A stretch of 64,000 bases of DNA from Bullera alba (lineage: Eukaryota; Basidiomycota; Tremellomycetes; Tremellales; Bulleraceae): positions 1,556,523-1,620,522 of the forward strand of contig BCIX01000005.1 in the NCBI GenBank assembly GCA_001600095.1, written 5' to 3'. The notes beneath the pieces are model-generated. The model did no database searches. It saw only the letters and a list, made by a program, of their open reading frames with translations, and was not told the DNA's origin. The translations under genes and the position numbers were made by a program. Position 1 is the first letter of the stretch. Each line of letters begins with the position of its first letter. Below, one piece after another: positions 42,428 to 52,836 of the stretch.

Positions 42428-44051
42428 TTAGACCGAGTTCGAGTTGTCGGCACAGGAGAACGGGTTGGAGATGTTGCCCGTCGAGTACGACCTCTTGATG
42501 CTGACAGCGGCGGCCCACGTTCCGGTGATCATGATGAAGACTCCGGCGCACATAAGGAAGACGTTGAGCACGATCAGGGATCGGTAGTAGAGCGATTTGT
42601 TGGTCTTTCGGTATTTCAGGTTGTCGTGCAGCCACATCCATCCGTTCGAGGTCATGCACATGAAAGCACCGAGTAGCGCACCAATGAGCGAGGTGAGGTC
42701 ACCAAAGAATGGAATGGCTAGGATATGGGTCAGCAAAGTTATATGCGGACTTGGGAGGGTACTCACACTCTGCGAGGATGAAAGAGCAGGTGACACAGAA
42801 AGCGACGGTGCCGAGCCAAACAGCCCAGTGCTTGAACGAGTGCGAGGTCAAGTGGTCAGAGTCTCGGAGGAGTCGGACAAAGATCATCTTGGCGCCGACG
42901 TGGGTGTAGATGATGACAGAGACGAAGAGTCCTGGAAGGGCGATTCCATAGGCAATCTTCTTGATGACTGGACCGGCGGATCCGAGAGCTGGGTTGTCGA
43001 GGTATTGACCGCAGTAGTAGTAGACGACGATACCGATGGTGAGGTAGGTAGCCGTGACGATGCTCTGGCAGATGTACAGAGACCTGTCGTAGTCCTGAGG
43101 TCGCTTCATCTCACCGATGACGTTGAAGAAGGCTGGGGTACCAGAGTAGGAGAATACAACGGTGGAAACGGCAGCCATACCACCGAGGAAGGTACCCTCG
43201 CTGTTGAAAGCAGAGATGTTCTTCTCCCAAGGTCCGGTGGGAGGCGCAGTGACTGGTCTGTCCTGGATACCGACGGCAATGGTGATGATGAGGATGGCGG
43301 CCATGACGGAGACGAAACCGATCCATCCCAGGATCGAGACCTTGTTCAATGTTTGGATCGAGGCTAGGGCAAATGTACCGACCATGGCCTATCAGGTGTC
43401 AGAGAGGTGATCTCATAATGCCAAGTACGAGTGACTCACCACGACGACCCAGGCAACGGTACATGTGCCGTGCATTGTGATGGCGTTGAAGGCGATGGAG
43501 ATGGCGACGAAACCGGAACCAGAGAGGAAGATCATGAACATCGGGTAGGCGACTGAAAAGGCTTCTCGACCCCATTTGCCGGCGAGAACGTATCCCACAC
43601 CGTCCATACTGTACACCTCGGGGTGATTGCGCTTGAAAGTACCGACGACGTGACCGGACCAGGTGGTGAGAAGACCGACGACGACAATGACTGAGGGAGG
43701 CAAGGGTTAGCGGAAGCGTATAAAGCGATTGTATCCAGATTGAACTCACTCAAAGCTCCTGGAACACCTCCCGTCGCCGACAGCACCGTGGGCATTGCCA
43801 ACACACCGAGCGCGATGATGGTCTTGAGCATGATAATACATGCTTTGATCCTATGACAGCCTTAGCTGCAATCCTTGATCGAATACCGAGACAACAAGAA
43901 CTCACCATCCGACCGACTTGTAGTCGACCTTGCCCTCCTCACCCTGGACACCCCAAACGGCATCGTATGTCGTGCCATCCAGCTTTGACTCTTGGATCGT
44001 GGTGACCGGCTCATCGGCGTACATCTTTGACGACTTGTCCATGTCGCTCAT
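42428..44051 (-). CDS. Amino acid permease, AAAP (Mtr/auxin-permease-like) family
   Basis: A polytopic transporter of about 465 aa. After a soluble N-terminus (MSDMDKSSKMYADEPVTTIQ, ATG at 44049-44051) come about eleven hydrophobic segments, for example ACIIMLKTIIALGVLAMPTV (the AAAP TM1 signature GVLAMP), WSGHVVGTFKRNHPEVYSMD, FMIFLSGSGFVAISIAFNAI, VSTVVFSYSGTPAFFNVIGE with MKRPQDYDRSLYICQSIVTA, and SFILAE followed after an intron by AIPFFGDLTSLIGALLGAF. The MKRPQDYDRS loop and the SGTPAFF helix are typical of the fungal neutral/aromatic amino-acid permease branch. Substrate cannot be read from sequence. At least four introns. A TATA box (GGTATATAGC) lies at 44163-44172. Confidence 0.88.
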
Positions 44052-45154
44052 GTTGTAGTAAGAGTGTGTAATGTTCCAGTGGAAAGTGGAGGGGGGGAGA
44101 TGGAGATGAAGAGATGGTTGAGATGAACCGAGACAACTCAGCCGACCAGAAGATACCTGGTTGCTATATACCTCAGCGTGAGCCTGTCGGTATCATGGGA
44201 TTCGGTACAGTGCGCGGTCGGTTATCCCGGCGTGTCCGAGGATCAGTGTAGGTCAGCAGCATCGAGTGAGTGCTCGTTATTGGCAGGACGCAATGTAGAT
44301 AAGCATCGGGGTCGTCACTGACATCCACGGAATATCAACGGGGCCAAGCAAGCAGTCAGATTCAGAGAGTGGAGGCAATCGGCTCGGGGGCGTACTGGGG
44401 ACCCGCTTAAGCTGTTCTTATCCTGCCTTGATAGGACAGTGCATGCAGGAAATAGCTCCGAGGGTAGAGCTGCTCCTTGACAGCATGGACAGATGCCATG
44501 CATGTCCTTGCTCTCTCCGGGGTTCCAGTGACAGTGGATGGAGGCAGCGGCTCCAAGGATAGCTCGCGGTCAATTGGGCAGAGTTCATTACCGGCTGTTT
44601 GATTCAGCAGTCTCTGCCGTAGCATCTCGTGTGTAGTCTTCTCGTATCTCCTGCTGTCTGGTTGGCTCATCCCCGAGGTGTATGTTCTCCGAGTCATCCG
44701 AGACCTTCACTGGAATATGCAGGGAACCAGGAATCCGACAGGAGCTAAGGAAAGACTATCGGCGAGATAAGAACAGTCACCTGGTCAAGCTTCGAGCTCG
44801 CTAAGCGAGGTTGATCCGGTCTGCGGTCCTCCAGAGACCGGAAGTCGAGCGGACGCTCGAGTGGCATGACATGTCGAGGTGCACACAGTTGCGGACTGAT
44901 CCTGGTCGATGATCACTGGGAGATAGCCAGCTACGGCCTGCTACGGCCTATTCCAGTATCTCTTAGAGGCGGATAGCCAGCTGAGCCGCCAGAAGATCAG
45001 AAGTATTTGCTAGCACCCAAAATGTCACGACTTGATACCCGTTGCTCGAGGCTTTGCAGCATCTTCTTGCCTGGTACCCTCTATGCATGGTGTCCAATTG
45101 ATGACGGGTAATACAACATTGACTCGCTATTCCCCCTTGATCCCCACTACTGGC
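44052..45154. other. Intergenic between the permease and lamB
   Basis: Promoter of the permease on the left and 3' flank of lamB on the right. Near 44930-44990 the strings GGATAGCCAGCT and CTACGGCCT are each repeated twice. No gene seen. Confidence 0.5.
44163..44172 (-). promoter_or_regulatory. TATA box of the amino acid permease
   Basis: Minus-strand GGTATATAGC, about 112 nt before the permease ATG. Confidence 0.55.
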
Positions 45155-46119
45155 CTACTGATCTTCGTACAACTGGGCATTCGCCTCGTCGACCGCTTTC
45201 CTCGCCGCCGCAATGTTCTCCCTACACGTCTTGAAGTCGGAATGCAAGCACAGAGTGAAAGGCGCTCCTGCCACTCCGACGTCGACCGGGCTGTGATCGA
45301 CTGCTGGGATTTTGTCCTCCGTGGCCAACTGCTTGGTCACCGAGTAAATCTCCTTTGGGTCCAACTTGCGACTTCCGGGAACGCCCAATAGCTCGCCTCG
45401 GCTGTTGTAGTTGACGTCGACAAAGGCCTCGGGGATGAATGGCACGCCGTACTTTTTGGCCATGGTCTCGTGTAGTGTGCCGGGGAGACCGTAGACGGGG
45501 ACTTTGAATTGCGAGATCGCCCTCATAGCTGAGTCGCAGATGGATTCGTCCGACTGCATCGCAATGTACCACATCCCATGTGGCTTGATGTGGTTGAGCG
45601 GCATGCCGGCTTCATCGAGAAACGTCTTGAGTGCGCCGACCTGGAACAGCCTGGAGCTTTGGTCAGTCATGCATGAGGTGCGTTGAGACTAGACTTACAT
45701 CTCCGCATAAGCCTCTTCTGGCGACATGACCAGTACTCGACGTCCAAAGCCTGCTTTGTCTGGGTACCCGGGGTCTACACTCAGGTCAGAACGAGAATCC
45801 TCGACGACAGCCACCGCCACTCACGAGCTCCGACCTTGACTTTGTGCTTCTTTGCCAGCTGCACAGTCTTCCTCATGATCAGGGGTGATCCAGCATGACC
45901 TCCACAAGCGACGTTCGCTGCGTCAATCAGCGGCATGATCTCCTCGTCTGGTCCACCCTCCCATAGTCCGAATGCCTCGCCACAGTCGACATTGATCTCA
46001 ATCTTGCGTAGTGGGAAGGATCCAATACCAGCGTTGACCATTGTTCTTCTGGTGGTGATGTTGCAGGTCCGCTTGACTTGGGCTGTTGGCAAGAGGTAAC
46101 GAGGCAACCACCTCTTCAT
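45155..46119 (-). CDS. lamB: LamB/YcsF family lactam-utilisation protein
   Basis: LamB/YcsF proteins are the homologues of PxpA, a subunit of the bacterial ATP-dependent 5-oxoprolinase; in Aspergillus nidulans lamB is needed to use lactams such as 2-pyrrolidinone. The protein shows the family motifs KIEINVDCGEAFG, AANVACGGHAGSPLIMRKTV, KVGAHPGYPDKAGFGRR, NHIKPHGMWYIAMQSDES and PEAFVDVNYNSRGELLGVPG. Two introns join at GA-HPGYPDK and YAEM-LFQVG. The usual start would be the ATG at 46039-46041 (MVNAGIGSFPLRK), but an in-frame ATG at 46117-46119 adds 26 residues with five Arg, two Lys and no acidic residues, like a mitochondrial presequence. It is divergent from lamA, as in Aspergillus. Confidence 0.9.
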
Positions 46120-46548
46120 TCGACTTTGGCTTTAGATATCGGCAAAACGTCTCGGCCACCTTTTGCTTTGCTTATCCACCCAAGCCCAAGCGATCGAGCG
46201 GACGAGCGACTGATCCTCGGATACTCGGGAGATAGCGACAATCTCGACCGAGGATCGCTACGTACGACCCATTCCGTGCTCTCCGGGGAGCCAACACGAG
46301 CCGGGCGTCCTCGACTATGGACGAGAGTGTAAATCTGGCTGATGATCCTCCCCGGAAGATGAGCGCACATGAGACGAGCCAGGGTGCGATTCGCTAATTG
46401 CGGTGGCCCCTCGTTTACCCCGGAAACAATTACGCACGGACCGGTTAGAGATAAGCAGACTCGACCACCCAGGTACACGGTCATTCCAAAGACCTCATAG
46501 GACATTGGATAGGTAGATCCACTCGATACTCATCACCCAGAACCAGCT
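46120..46548. promoter_or_regulatory. Bidirectional promoter lamB/lamA
   Basis: 429 nt between divergent starts. On the + strand it contains AGATAAG at about 46449-46455 and AGATAG at about 46231, both matching the HGATAR consensus of AreA/Gat1-type nitrogen regulators, which control lamA/lamB in Aspergillus. Regulation here is inferred. Confidence 0.5.
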
Positions 46549-49500
46549 ATGTCTACCTCTCAGTCGGGGAACTCATCAGTATCAACCACGACTTCTCCAG
46601 TGGCGACTGGAACCACCGCCATGGTCGACTCGTCCATGCTCATTGACGAATTCAAGAGTATACGCAAAGTCCTCATTGCGAACCGAGGAGAGATTGCCTG
46701 TCGAATCATCAGGTCATGTCGAGACTTGGGCCTCACCAGCGTGTCGATCTACACTCCAGCCGATCGTACCAGTGCCCATGTCAAATTGGCCAATGAAGCT
46801 TGGTTGCTACCCGGGCCAGATCAGTCGGCGTACATCCAGGCAGATGCGGTATTGGACATTGCGAAGAAGTGCGGGGCACATGCTATCATTCCGGGCTATG
46901 GTGAGTTCGCCACGATGTATGTTGCTAACAGTTAGGCTTCTTGTCGGAGAATGACGAGTTTGCGGAAAAGGTCGAAGCTGCGGGCATGACCTGGGCTGGA
47001 CCTTCGTCCGGGGTGATCAGGCAATTTGGCCTGAAGCACACGGCAAGGGAGCTCGCCGTAAAGTCTGGAGTGAGTACAAGTTCTTCAGAGAACATGCTGA
47101 TGTCAGGTACCTGTGATCAGTGGAACCGATCTACTTTCTTCGGCGGAGGAAGCACTAGCTGCCGCCGAAAAGATAGGATACCCCATCATGCTCAAGGCCA
47201 CAGCGGGTGGTGGTGGTATGGGACTCCAGATATGCTGGCAGGCATCCGAGATCCAAGCGGCATTCGAGTCAGTCACAGCTCGAGGTGCTACCTTGTTCAA
47301 AAATACGTCAATGTTCATGGAGAAGTACGTTGCAAAGTCGAGACATGTCGAGGTTCAGGTGTTTGGAAATGGAATGGGAGGTGCGGTGCACTTTGGAGAG
47401 CGAGAATGCAGTATACAGCGGAGACATCAAAAGGTGGTCGAGGAGTGCCCATCACCCTTTGTCAATACCCGTCCAGGTGAGGCAGGTTGATGTGTACCGA
47501 GCTGACGGTGTAGAGATGAGGAAGCGACTCACTAGCTGTGCAGTTGCACTGGCAGCGAATGTGGGCTATTCTAGTGCCGGAACCGTCGAGTAAGTAGAGT
47601 CAACTTGGGATGCGGTAGATCTGACAATTCCTCAGATTCCTGGTCGACGATTCTACTGGAGAGTTTTACTTCTTGGAGATGAAGTGAGTACACTCCCTCT
47701 CGAGTACTAGCTAATCTGCTAGCACCCGTCTCCAAGTCGAACATGGTATCACCGAACTCTGCTACAACGTCGACCTCGTCTCCCTCATGTTGCAGCAAGC
47801 CGAGATGCAAGCCCGAGGTTCCGGTGGTATACCGATCGACCGACTTGAATCACTACAGAAAGAACAACCCAGAGGCTACGCCATCGAATCTCGAGTCTAT
47901 GCCGAAGTGCCCTCGCGGGACTTTGCCCCTTCGCCAGGTCTACTCCAAAACGTCGAATGGCACAGTGGACCTGGGATCCGAGTCGACACTTGGATAGCAT
48001 CTGGTACCACCATCTCACCGTACTATGACCCCATGATCGCCAAGGTGATTGTCTGGGACGAGCACTCTCACGATGGCGCCGTCGACAAGATGCTGGACAC
48101 TCTTCGTCTGTCCAAAGTCCAAGGTTGTCCCACCAACTTTCAATACCTATCCGCCATCGTCTCGGCCAAAGCCTTCCGAGAAGGCAATACGACCACCGCA
48201 TTCCTCACTAGCGACGTGTTCCACTTTACGCCCGTCAGCATCGACGTCATCTCCGGTGGAGCGTACACCACGATCCAGGATCTTCCAGCGAGACGGGGTG
48301 CAGGCAACGGTGTGCCAGAGTCAGGCCCTATGGACTCGGTATCGTTCAGATTGGCCAATCTGCTAGTTGGAAACGACGAGAATACCGAGGCTTTGGAGAT
48401 CACACTGTCAGGTCCAGAGCTACTCTTCCACGCATCAGCCGTCATCGCAGTCACTGGTGGATCGATCGACATCAAGATCAACGGTAAACCCGCCGACACG
48501 CATACCGGTTTGGTGGTGCCAAGGGGAGCAACTGTCAAGCTCGGCGCGGTGACCGCCGGATGTCGGGCATATCTCGCTATCAAAGGTGGTCTCCCTGCTG
48601 TCCCGTTGTACCTCGGTTCGAAGAGTACGACTTCGACACTCAAACTCGGTGGTTATCAGGGTAGACAGCTTCTTCCGAACGACAGTCTCGAGCTCGATGT
48701 CAAGACGGAAGAATGGGCGGCCTCGTTCCGACCTACGTCTTTGCCCAAAACCGCTAGATTGGAGCAGCTATGGACGAATCAGTGGACACTGTACATTATG
48801 CCCGGGCCCAATGACGATCCAGAGTTTGTCACGGAAGATGGTGAGTATAGAATTGCGGTGCGGGGCTGACTTTTAGACCGGACCATCCTCTACAACACCG
48901 ACTGGAAGATATCACACAACGCGACTCGAAGTGGATATAGGCTCAAGGGACCTAGGCTCAACTGGGCTCGAGAGGACGGCGGGGAAGGCGGGAGTCATGC
49001 TGCCAACGTCATCGACGAGCCATATCCCTATGGTGGTCTGAACTGGAACGGAGACGATCCAGTATTGCTACCAGTGGTCAGTTTGACCAACTCACGACAG
49101 GTCTAGTCAGACAGAGCTGATCGGATCGTAGGACGCGCCGATGGCTGGAGGACTTTCTACCACCTCGACCATCGTCCGAGCCGATTTCTGGCGGTTGGGC
49201 CAATGTCGACCTGGTGACTCGATCCGCTTCAAGCGAATCACTTGGGACAGCGCCCTCATTTTGCGACAAAGGACAGAAGGATACCTCAAGTCAGCTAGGG
49301 ATTACATCGATGGCAAGACTTCGGATCTACAGCTCGTCGATGTCGAGCTACCGGACGACTGGAACGAGACGATTCTGCATCGCATACCCGCTACCGAGAA
49401 GACTGTCGAGGTGGTGTATCGGCAAGCAGGGGACAGCTATATCCAGGTCACCTATGGTCCCATGACGTCGAGTGCTTTGACTCGAGCCCATATCCAACAC

Positions 49501-50832
49501 CGAATCAACAGGCTCAACAAGGAGTCCAAAATCTTGGCCGTGATAGGCTGCACGAGATGTAAGTGGACCTCTTAGATGTGTGCTGACGCTATACAGCCTA
49601 TAGCGTTCAGTTTGACTCGCTCCAGATCACCCAAAAGGACATGTTGGACATGCTGGTCTCCCTCGAGCAATCCCTTGGGTCATCTACCGAACCTATACCC
49701 AGTCGACTGTTCCGCTTCCCTATCCTCCTCGATGACCCACTTGCCAAAGCCGCGGTGGACGAGTACATGGCCAAGATTAGGGACTCGGCGGTATACCTCC
49801 CCGACAATGTGGAGTACATTGCCCGGGCGAACGGAGTCGAGGATGTATCAGAGGCTAGACGGTCAGTCGTCGCTTGTCGGCAATTGGTCACTGAAGTCAG
49901 TTTCCTGGCTGGAACGCCTCTGATGCTGCCCTTGGACCCGAGGTAGGTGGAGTCTCTGGCAGGTGGTCAGCAGTACTGATGCTCATCTTCAGACTGGTCT
50001 ATGTCGCTCAGAAGTATAACCCGGTCAGACCGTTCACCGCCGAAGGGACAGTGGGACTCGGTGGTCCATTGGTCGTCAGTGAGTCAGACTCCACGGAACC
50101 CTCACTAACGTGTAGTCTACCCGCTGGACGCTCCAGGTGGATATCAACTCTGGGGACGAACCCTTTCGCCTTGGGATGTGAGTTCTATAAGATCTCCCTT
50201 GGAGTTTGAAATTGACCCAGGATGTGCAGGCGTACGCGTCGAAACCCCAATTTGACCAACCGTGGCTCCTGAAGGAGTTTGATCAGATCCAATTCTACGA
50301 AGTCGATCAAGCCGAATTCGACACCCTCCTCGAGCAGTTCAAGACGGGCAGATACACTCTCACTCACGAAGACACCGTCTTCGAGCCCGAATCATACTCT
50401 GCCTTCCTCGACTCGATCGCCGATGAGACTGCCCAATTCGTCGCTCGGCGCAATGCCGCCGGCAAAGCAGTGACCTCGCAGGAGAGGGAGTTATTGGCAG
50501 CATGGCGGGATGCCCAAGTGGACACGTCGGGTCCAGTCGGGGATGTGGATGAAGGTGGAATAGAGGTCATTTCACCAATGACCTCGAGTGTTTGGAAGGT
50601 TCAGGTTTCCCCCGGTGATATCGTCAAGGAGGGCCAAGTGTTGGTCATTCTTGAGGCTATGAAAATGGAGATCCGTGAGTAGAGCGCAGATTGGCGAGAC
50701 AGGATGTATGGCTGACCCGGCACAGCTGTCAGAGCGGATAGCACGTTGGAGGGCAAGGCAGTCTCGAGGATAGCTGTCAAATCGGGCACTTTGCTCGATC
50801 CAGGTCAGGTCATCATGACGCTCAAGGAGTGA
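46549..50832 (+). CDS. lamA: Biotin-dependent urea-carboxylase-like protein LamA (no amidase domain)
   Basis: About 1,250 aa, biotin-dependent carboxylase architecture. Domains in order: biotin carboxylase (IRKVLIANRGEIACRIIRSC, IMLKATAGGGGMGLQICW, HVEVQVFGNGMGGAVHFGER, RECSIQRRHQKVVEE, FYFLEMNTRLQVEHGITE); KipA/PxpC-like AHS2 (YTTIQDLPARRGAGNGVPES, GPMDSVSFRLANLLVGN, LAIKGGLPAVPLYLGSKST); KipI/PxpB-like AHS1 (VYRQAGDSYIQVTYGPM, LVYVAQKYNPVR); and C-terminal biotinyl carrier with VLVILEAMKMEI. This is the carboxylase half of Dur1,2 without the N-terminal amidase, as in A. nidulans LamA, which acts in lactam use. About ten short introns. The first ~35 aa are Ser/Thr-rich; MLIDEFKSIRKV is where homology would begin. 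It is head-to-head with lamB, so the two likely form one catalytic system. Confidence 0.9.
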
Positions 50833-51065
50833 AAGGGGTGGCGTTATATATTAGCAGCGATCATGCAGTGCATCTGTACAGAAGCGTAATATGATAGTAT
50901 GGTCAAAGTGAAGCACGCAGGCTATTACCGAGCCAGAGAGAAGAACAAAGTAAACATATAACCACTCTTCAATATCCGAGCTTCCCAGTCTCACGAACTC
51001 CGCTAGAGTTCAGCGCCCAGCCTCGACTTTAAACCCGACGCCGAGATCGTGTATCGCTCAAATCC
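50833..51065. other. Intergenic, convergent lamA / CTD-like gene
   Basis: Short 3' flanks; nothing else seen. Confidence 0.5.
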
Positions 51066-52172
51066 TCAGAATGCCCGCTCGTCCGCGTCACTGTAACCCT
51101 TTGTGGCTCGCCAGGTCATGGGGTCGCTGATTACAAAGGCCGGAGGACCCCTGCGAGCGGGGTACATCGCTCCCCGTGATCGTATCATTGGCACTGAATG
51201 TAGACCACGTCGAGCGAAGGCCAGTGTCGTAGGTGTGACTTTTGCCTTGGGGAAGGGGAGGTTGGGATCCGAAGGTCGTGGAGCGACTCGCTTGAGGACT
51301 CGGCCATGTGACGACTTTGGTGTCGAGTACGAGCCGGCGGTGTAAAGCAGAGGAAGGTGTCGATCTCGAGAAGTTGGACTTGTGGCGGTTCTTGTGTGGG
51401 CTTGACGCTGCGGAAGCTTTGGCGTGGGACAGATCCCCGTGGTGTATAGTAGGGGAAGGGGCTGGGCCCTGGGTGCCGGTGATGGCAATGGAGGGGACCA
51501 GGTCGGAGAAGCGGGGTTGTACATTGGAGAAGGGGGTGAGTACGCCGGCGACGTTGGGGTGTACTCTGGAGATGGCGGTGAATAAGCCGGTGTCGGCGGG
51601 ATATACAGCGGTGATGGCGGTGGGAGCTGTGGTGTCGCCCGTTTGAATTTCGGGGAGGGGACAGATGATCGTGCTCGGATTCTGTCGTATGCCGGCCCAT
51701 TATGCCCAGGTACAGGTGGCGTCAGTTGTGGTGAGAGTGGGGTGTATAAGAGCGATGGTTCGGCCAGAAGCGACGAAGCCGTTGTATGAGTCGGCGAGGA
51801 AGGCGAGACGTCCGACGACCACTCGGACCCTAATGCTGATTGAATCGGGGAATCTGGGGTGTATCCTAGCCGCAGCGCGTTGGGACCTGTTGCAGGGCAT
51901 GTCGAGCGTGTGTGTCGCAGCGAGAGGGGATAGGTGATTCCGCTCAGAGTCCAATCGAGATTTGCGAAGATTTGGGTGGCAGGCTCAAGTACCGGGACCA
52001 GTGGACTGACTTGTGGAAGGGCAATAGCCCTGAGTCTGGGTGCAGGTGGAACCGGGAGCCATGGAGACTCGAGATCATCGTGATTGCTTCGAGGTCGAGA
52101 GTGGGCAGCCCAGGCTGAGTCGGCGCGAACGGGGTCTGGGGGGCAGGACTCCGTACGGAGAATAGGAGTCAT
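51066..52172 (-). CDS. Orphan Pro-rich protein with RNA polymerase II CTD-like heptads
   Basis: A single-exon 368-aa protein, ATG at 52170-52172, very rich in Pro, Ser, Thr and Arg. Residues 190-231 hold six consecutive seven-residue units: YIPPTPA, YSPPSPE, YTPTSPA, YSPPSPM, YNPASPT and WSPPLPS. These match the pattern of the Rpb1 CTD heptad YSPTSPS (Tyr-1, Pro-3, Ser-5, Pro-6). Looser look-alikes lie at about 142-149 (LYTPLSPQ) and 103-109 (GYTPDSP). The C-terminal third is basic (RGLHSVPMIRSRGAMYPARR). No Rpb1 catalytic domain is present and it is not a polymerase. A TATA box lies about 165 nt upstream. I know no family with this layout. Confidence 0.68.
   Translation of the reverse strand: MTPILRTESCPPDPVRADSAWAAHSRPRSNHDDLESPWLPVPPAPRLRAIALPQVSPLVPVLEPATQIFANLDWTLSGITYPLSLRHTRSTCPATGPNALRLGYTPDSPIQSALGSEWSSDVSPSSPTHTTASSLLAEPSLLYTPLSPQLTPPVPGHNGPAYDRIRARSSVPSPKFKRATPQLPPPSPLYIPPTPAYSPPSPEYTPTSPAYSPPSPMYNPASPTWSPPLPSPAPRAQPLPLLYTTGICPTPKLPQRQAHTRTATSPTSRDRHLPLLYTAGSYSTPKSSHGRVLKRVAPRPSDPNLPFPKAKVTPTTLAFARRGLHSVPMIRSRGAMYPARRGPPAFVISDPMTWRATKGYSDADERAF
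51480..51605 (-). other. Coding tract of six CTD-like heptads
   Basis: Encodes residues 190-231 of the orphan Pro-rich protein: six units of exactly 21 nt with variable codons, so it is not a recent DNA-level tandem duplication. Confidence 0.8.
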
Positions 52173-52836
52173 CGTGCTGGGTGGAGTTGAATGATAGATG
52201 AGCGATTATGCTGTTCGGTGTGGAGCTGGATGAGTCTGTGAGTAATGCAAGAAGGACCTAAGCAAATGAAGAGGTGAGAACGCGCCAGAAGATCTGACTG
52301 AAGAAGAAGGAAATTAGAAAGCCAGCTTACAGACCTCTTATATCCCGACACACAGACCTTCTCCACACCCAGTGACCTCACTCTTCCACGTCCAACAGCC
52401 AGCCCCCTCCGCCCCTCGTCATCCCAGGGAGCATGCACCTCGGCCGCCCTCTGATCCCAGGCTACGGTGGATCGATGTGGTTAGACTTTGTCGATCAACG
52501 CGTCCAGTTCAGATCGATATTGTGATATCGAAGGATGTGCGTTTCATCGCGTCCTAGCTCGCGTCGCGTCGACGTGACCTCCTCATCACCTCGGAGTCGA
52601 GCGACCACGAAACAGCTAGCAAAGAGCTTAGAGTAGGGATCAATGCTATTGGTGCATGGGGGATATGGTCGTCGTGTACACGAACTAAATCTATGACATG
52701 TGTCAGCGCCAGTATACCTTGCGTCCTTGTCGCTCCCGCCTGCTTACTATATGCCAAGTCTCTTCCTTCAGAGTGACCCTCCTCCCTCCTCGTATGCACC
52801 TGTCGGTATACTCCCGCCTGACTACAGCGCCAACCT
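52173..52836. other. Intergenic, upstream of the CTD-like gene
   Basis: Contains the TATA box (minus-strand GGGATATAAG, 52337-52346) of the CTD-like gene and the 3' flank of DUG2. No gene seen. Confidence 0.5.
52337..52346 (-). promoter_or_regulatory. TATA box of the CTD-like gene
   Basis: Minus-strand GGGATATAAG, 165 nt before the ATG. Confidence 0.5.

Noticed and set aside
42597..43367. 256-codon plus-strand frame opposite the permease
   Set aside because: Antisense to a well-supported permease exon; acidic shadow composition with no motif.
51066..52172. The Pro-rich gene as a fragment of Rpb1
   Set aside because: No catalytic-domain sequence lies near it, the flanks are unrelated, and the rest of the protein is not Rpb1-like.
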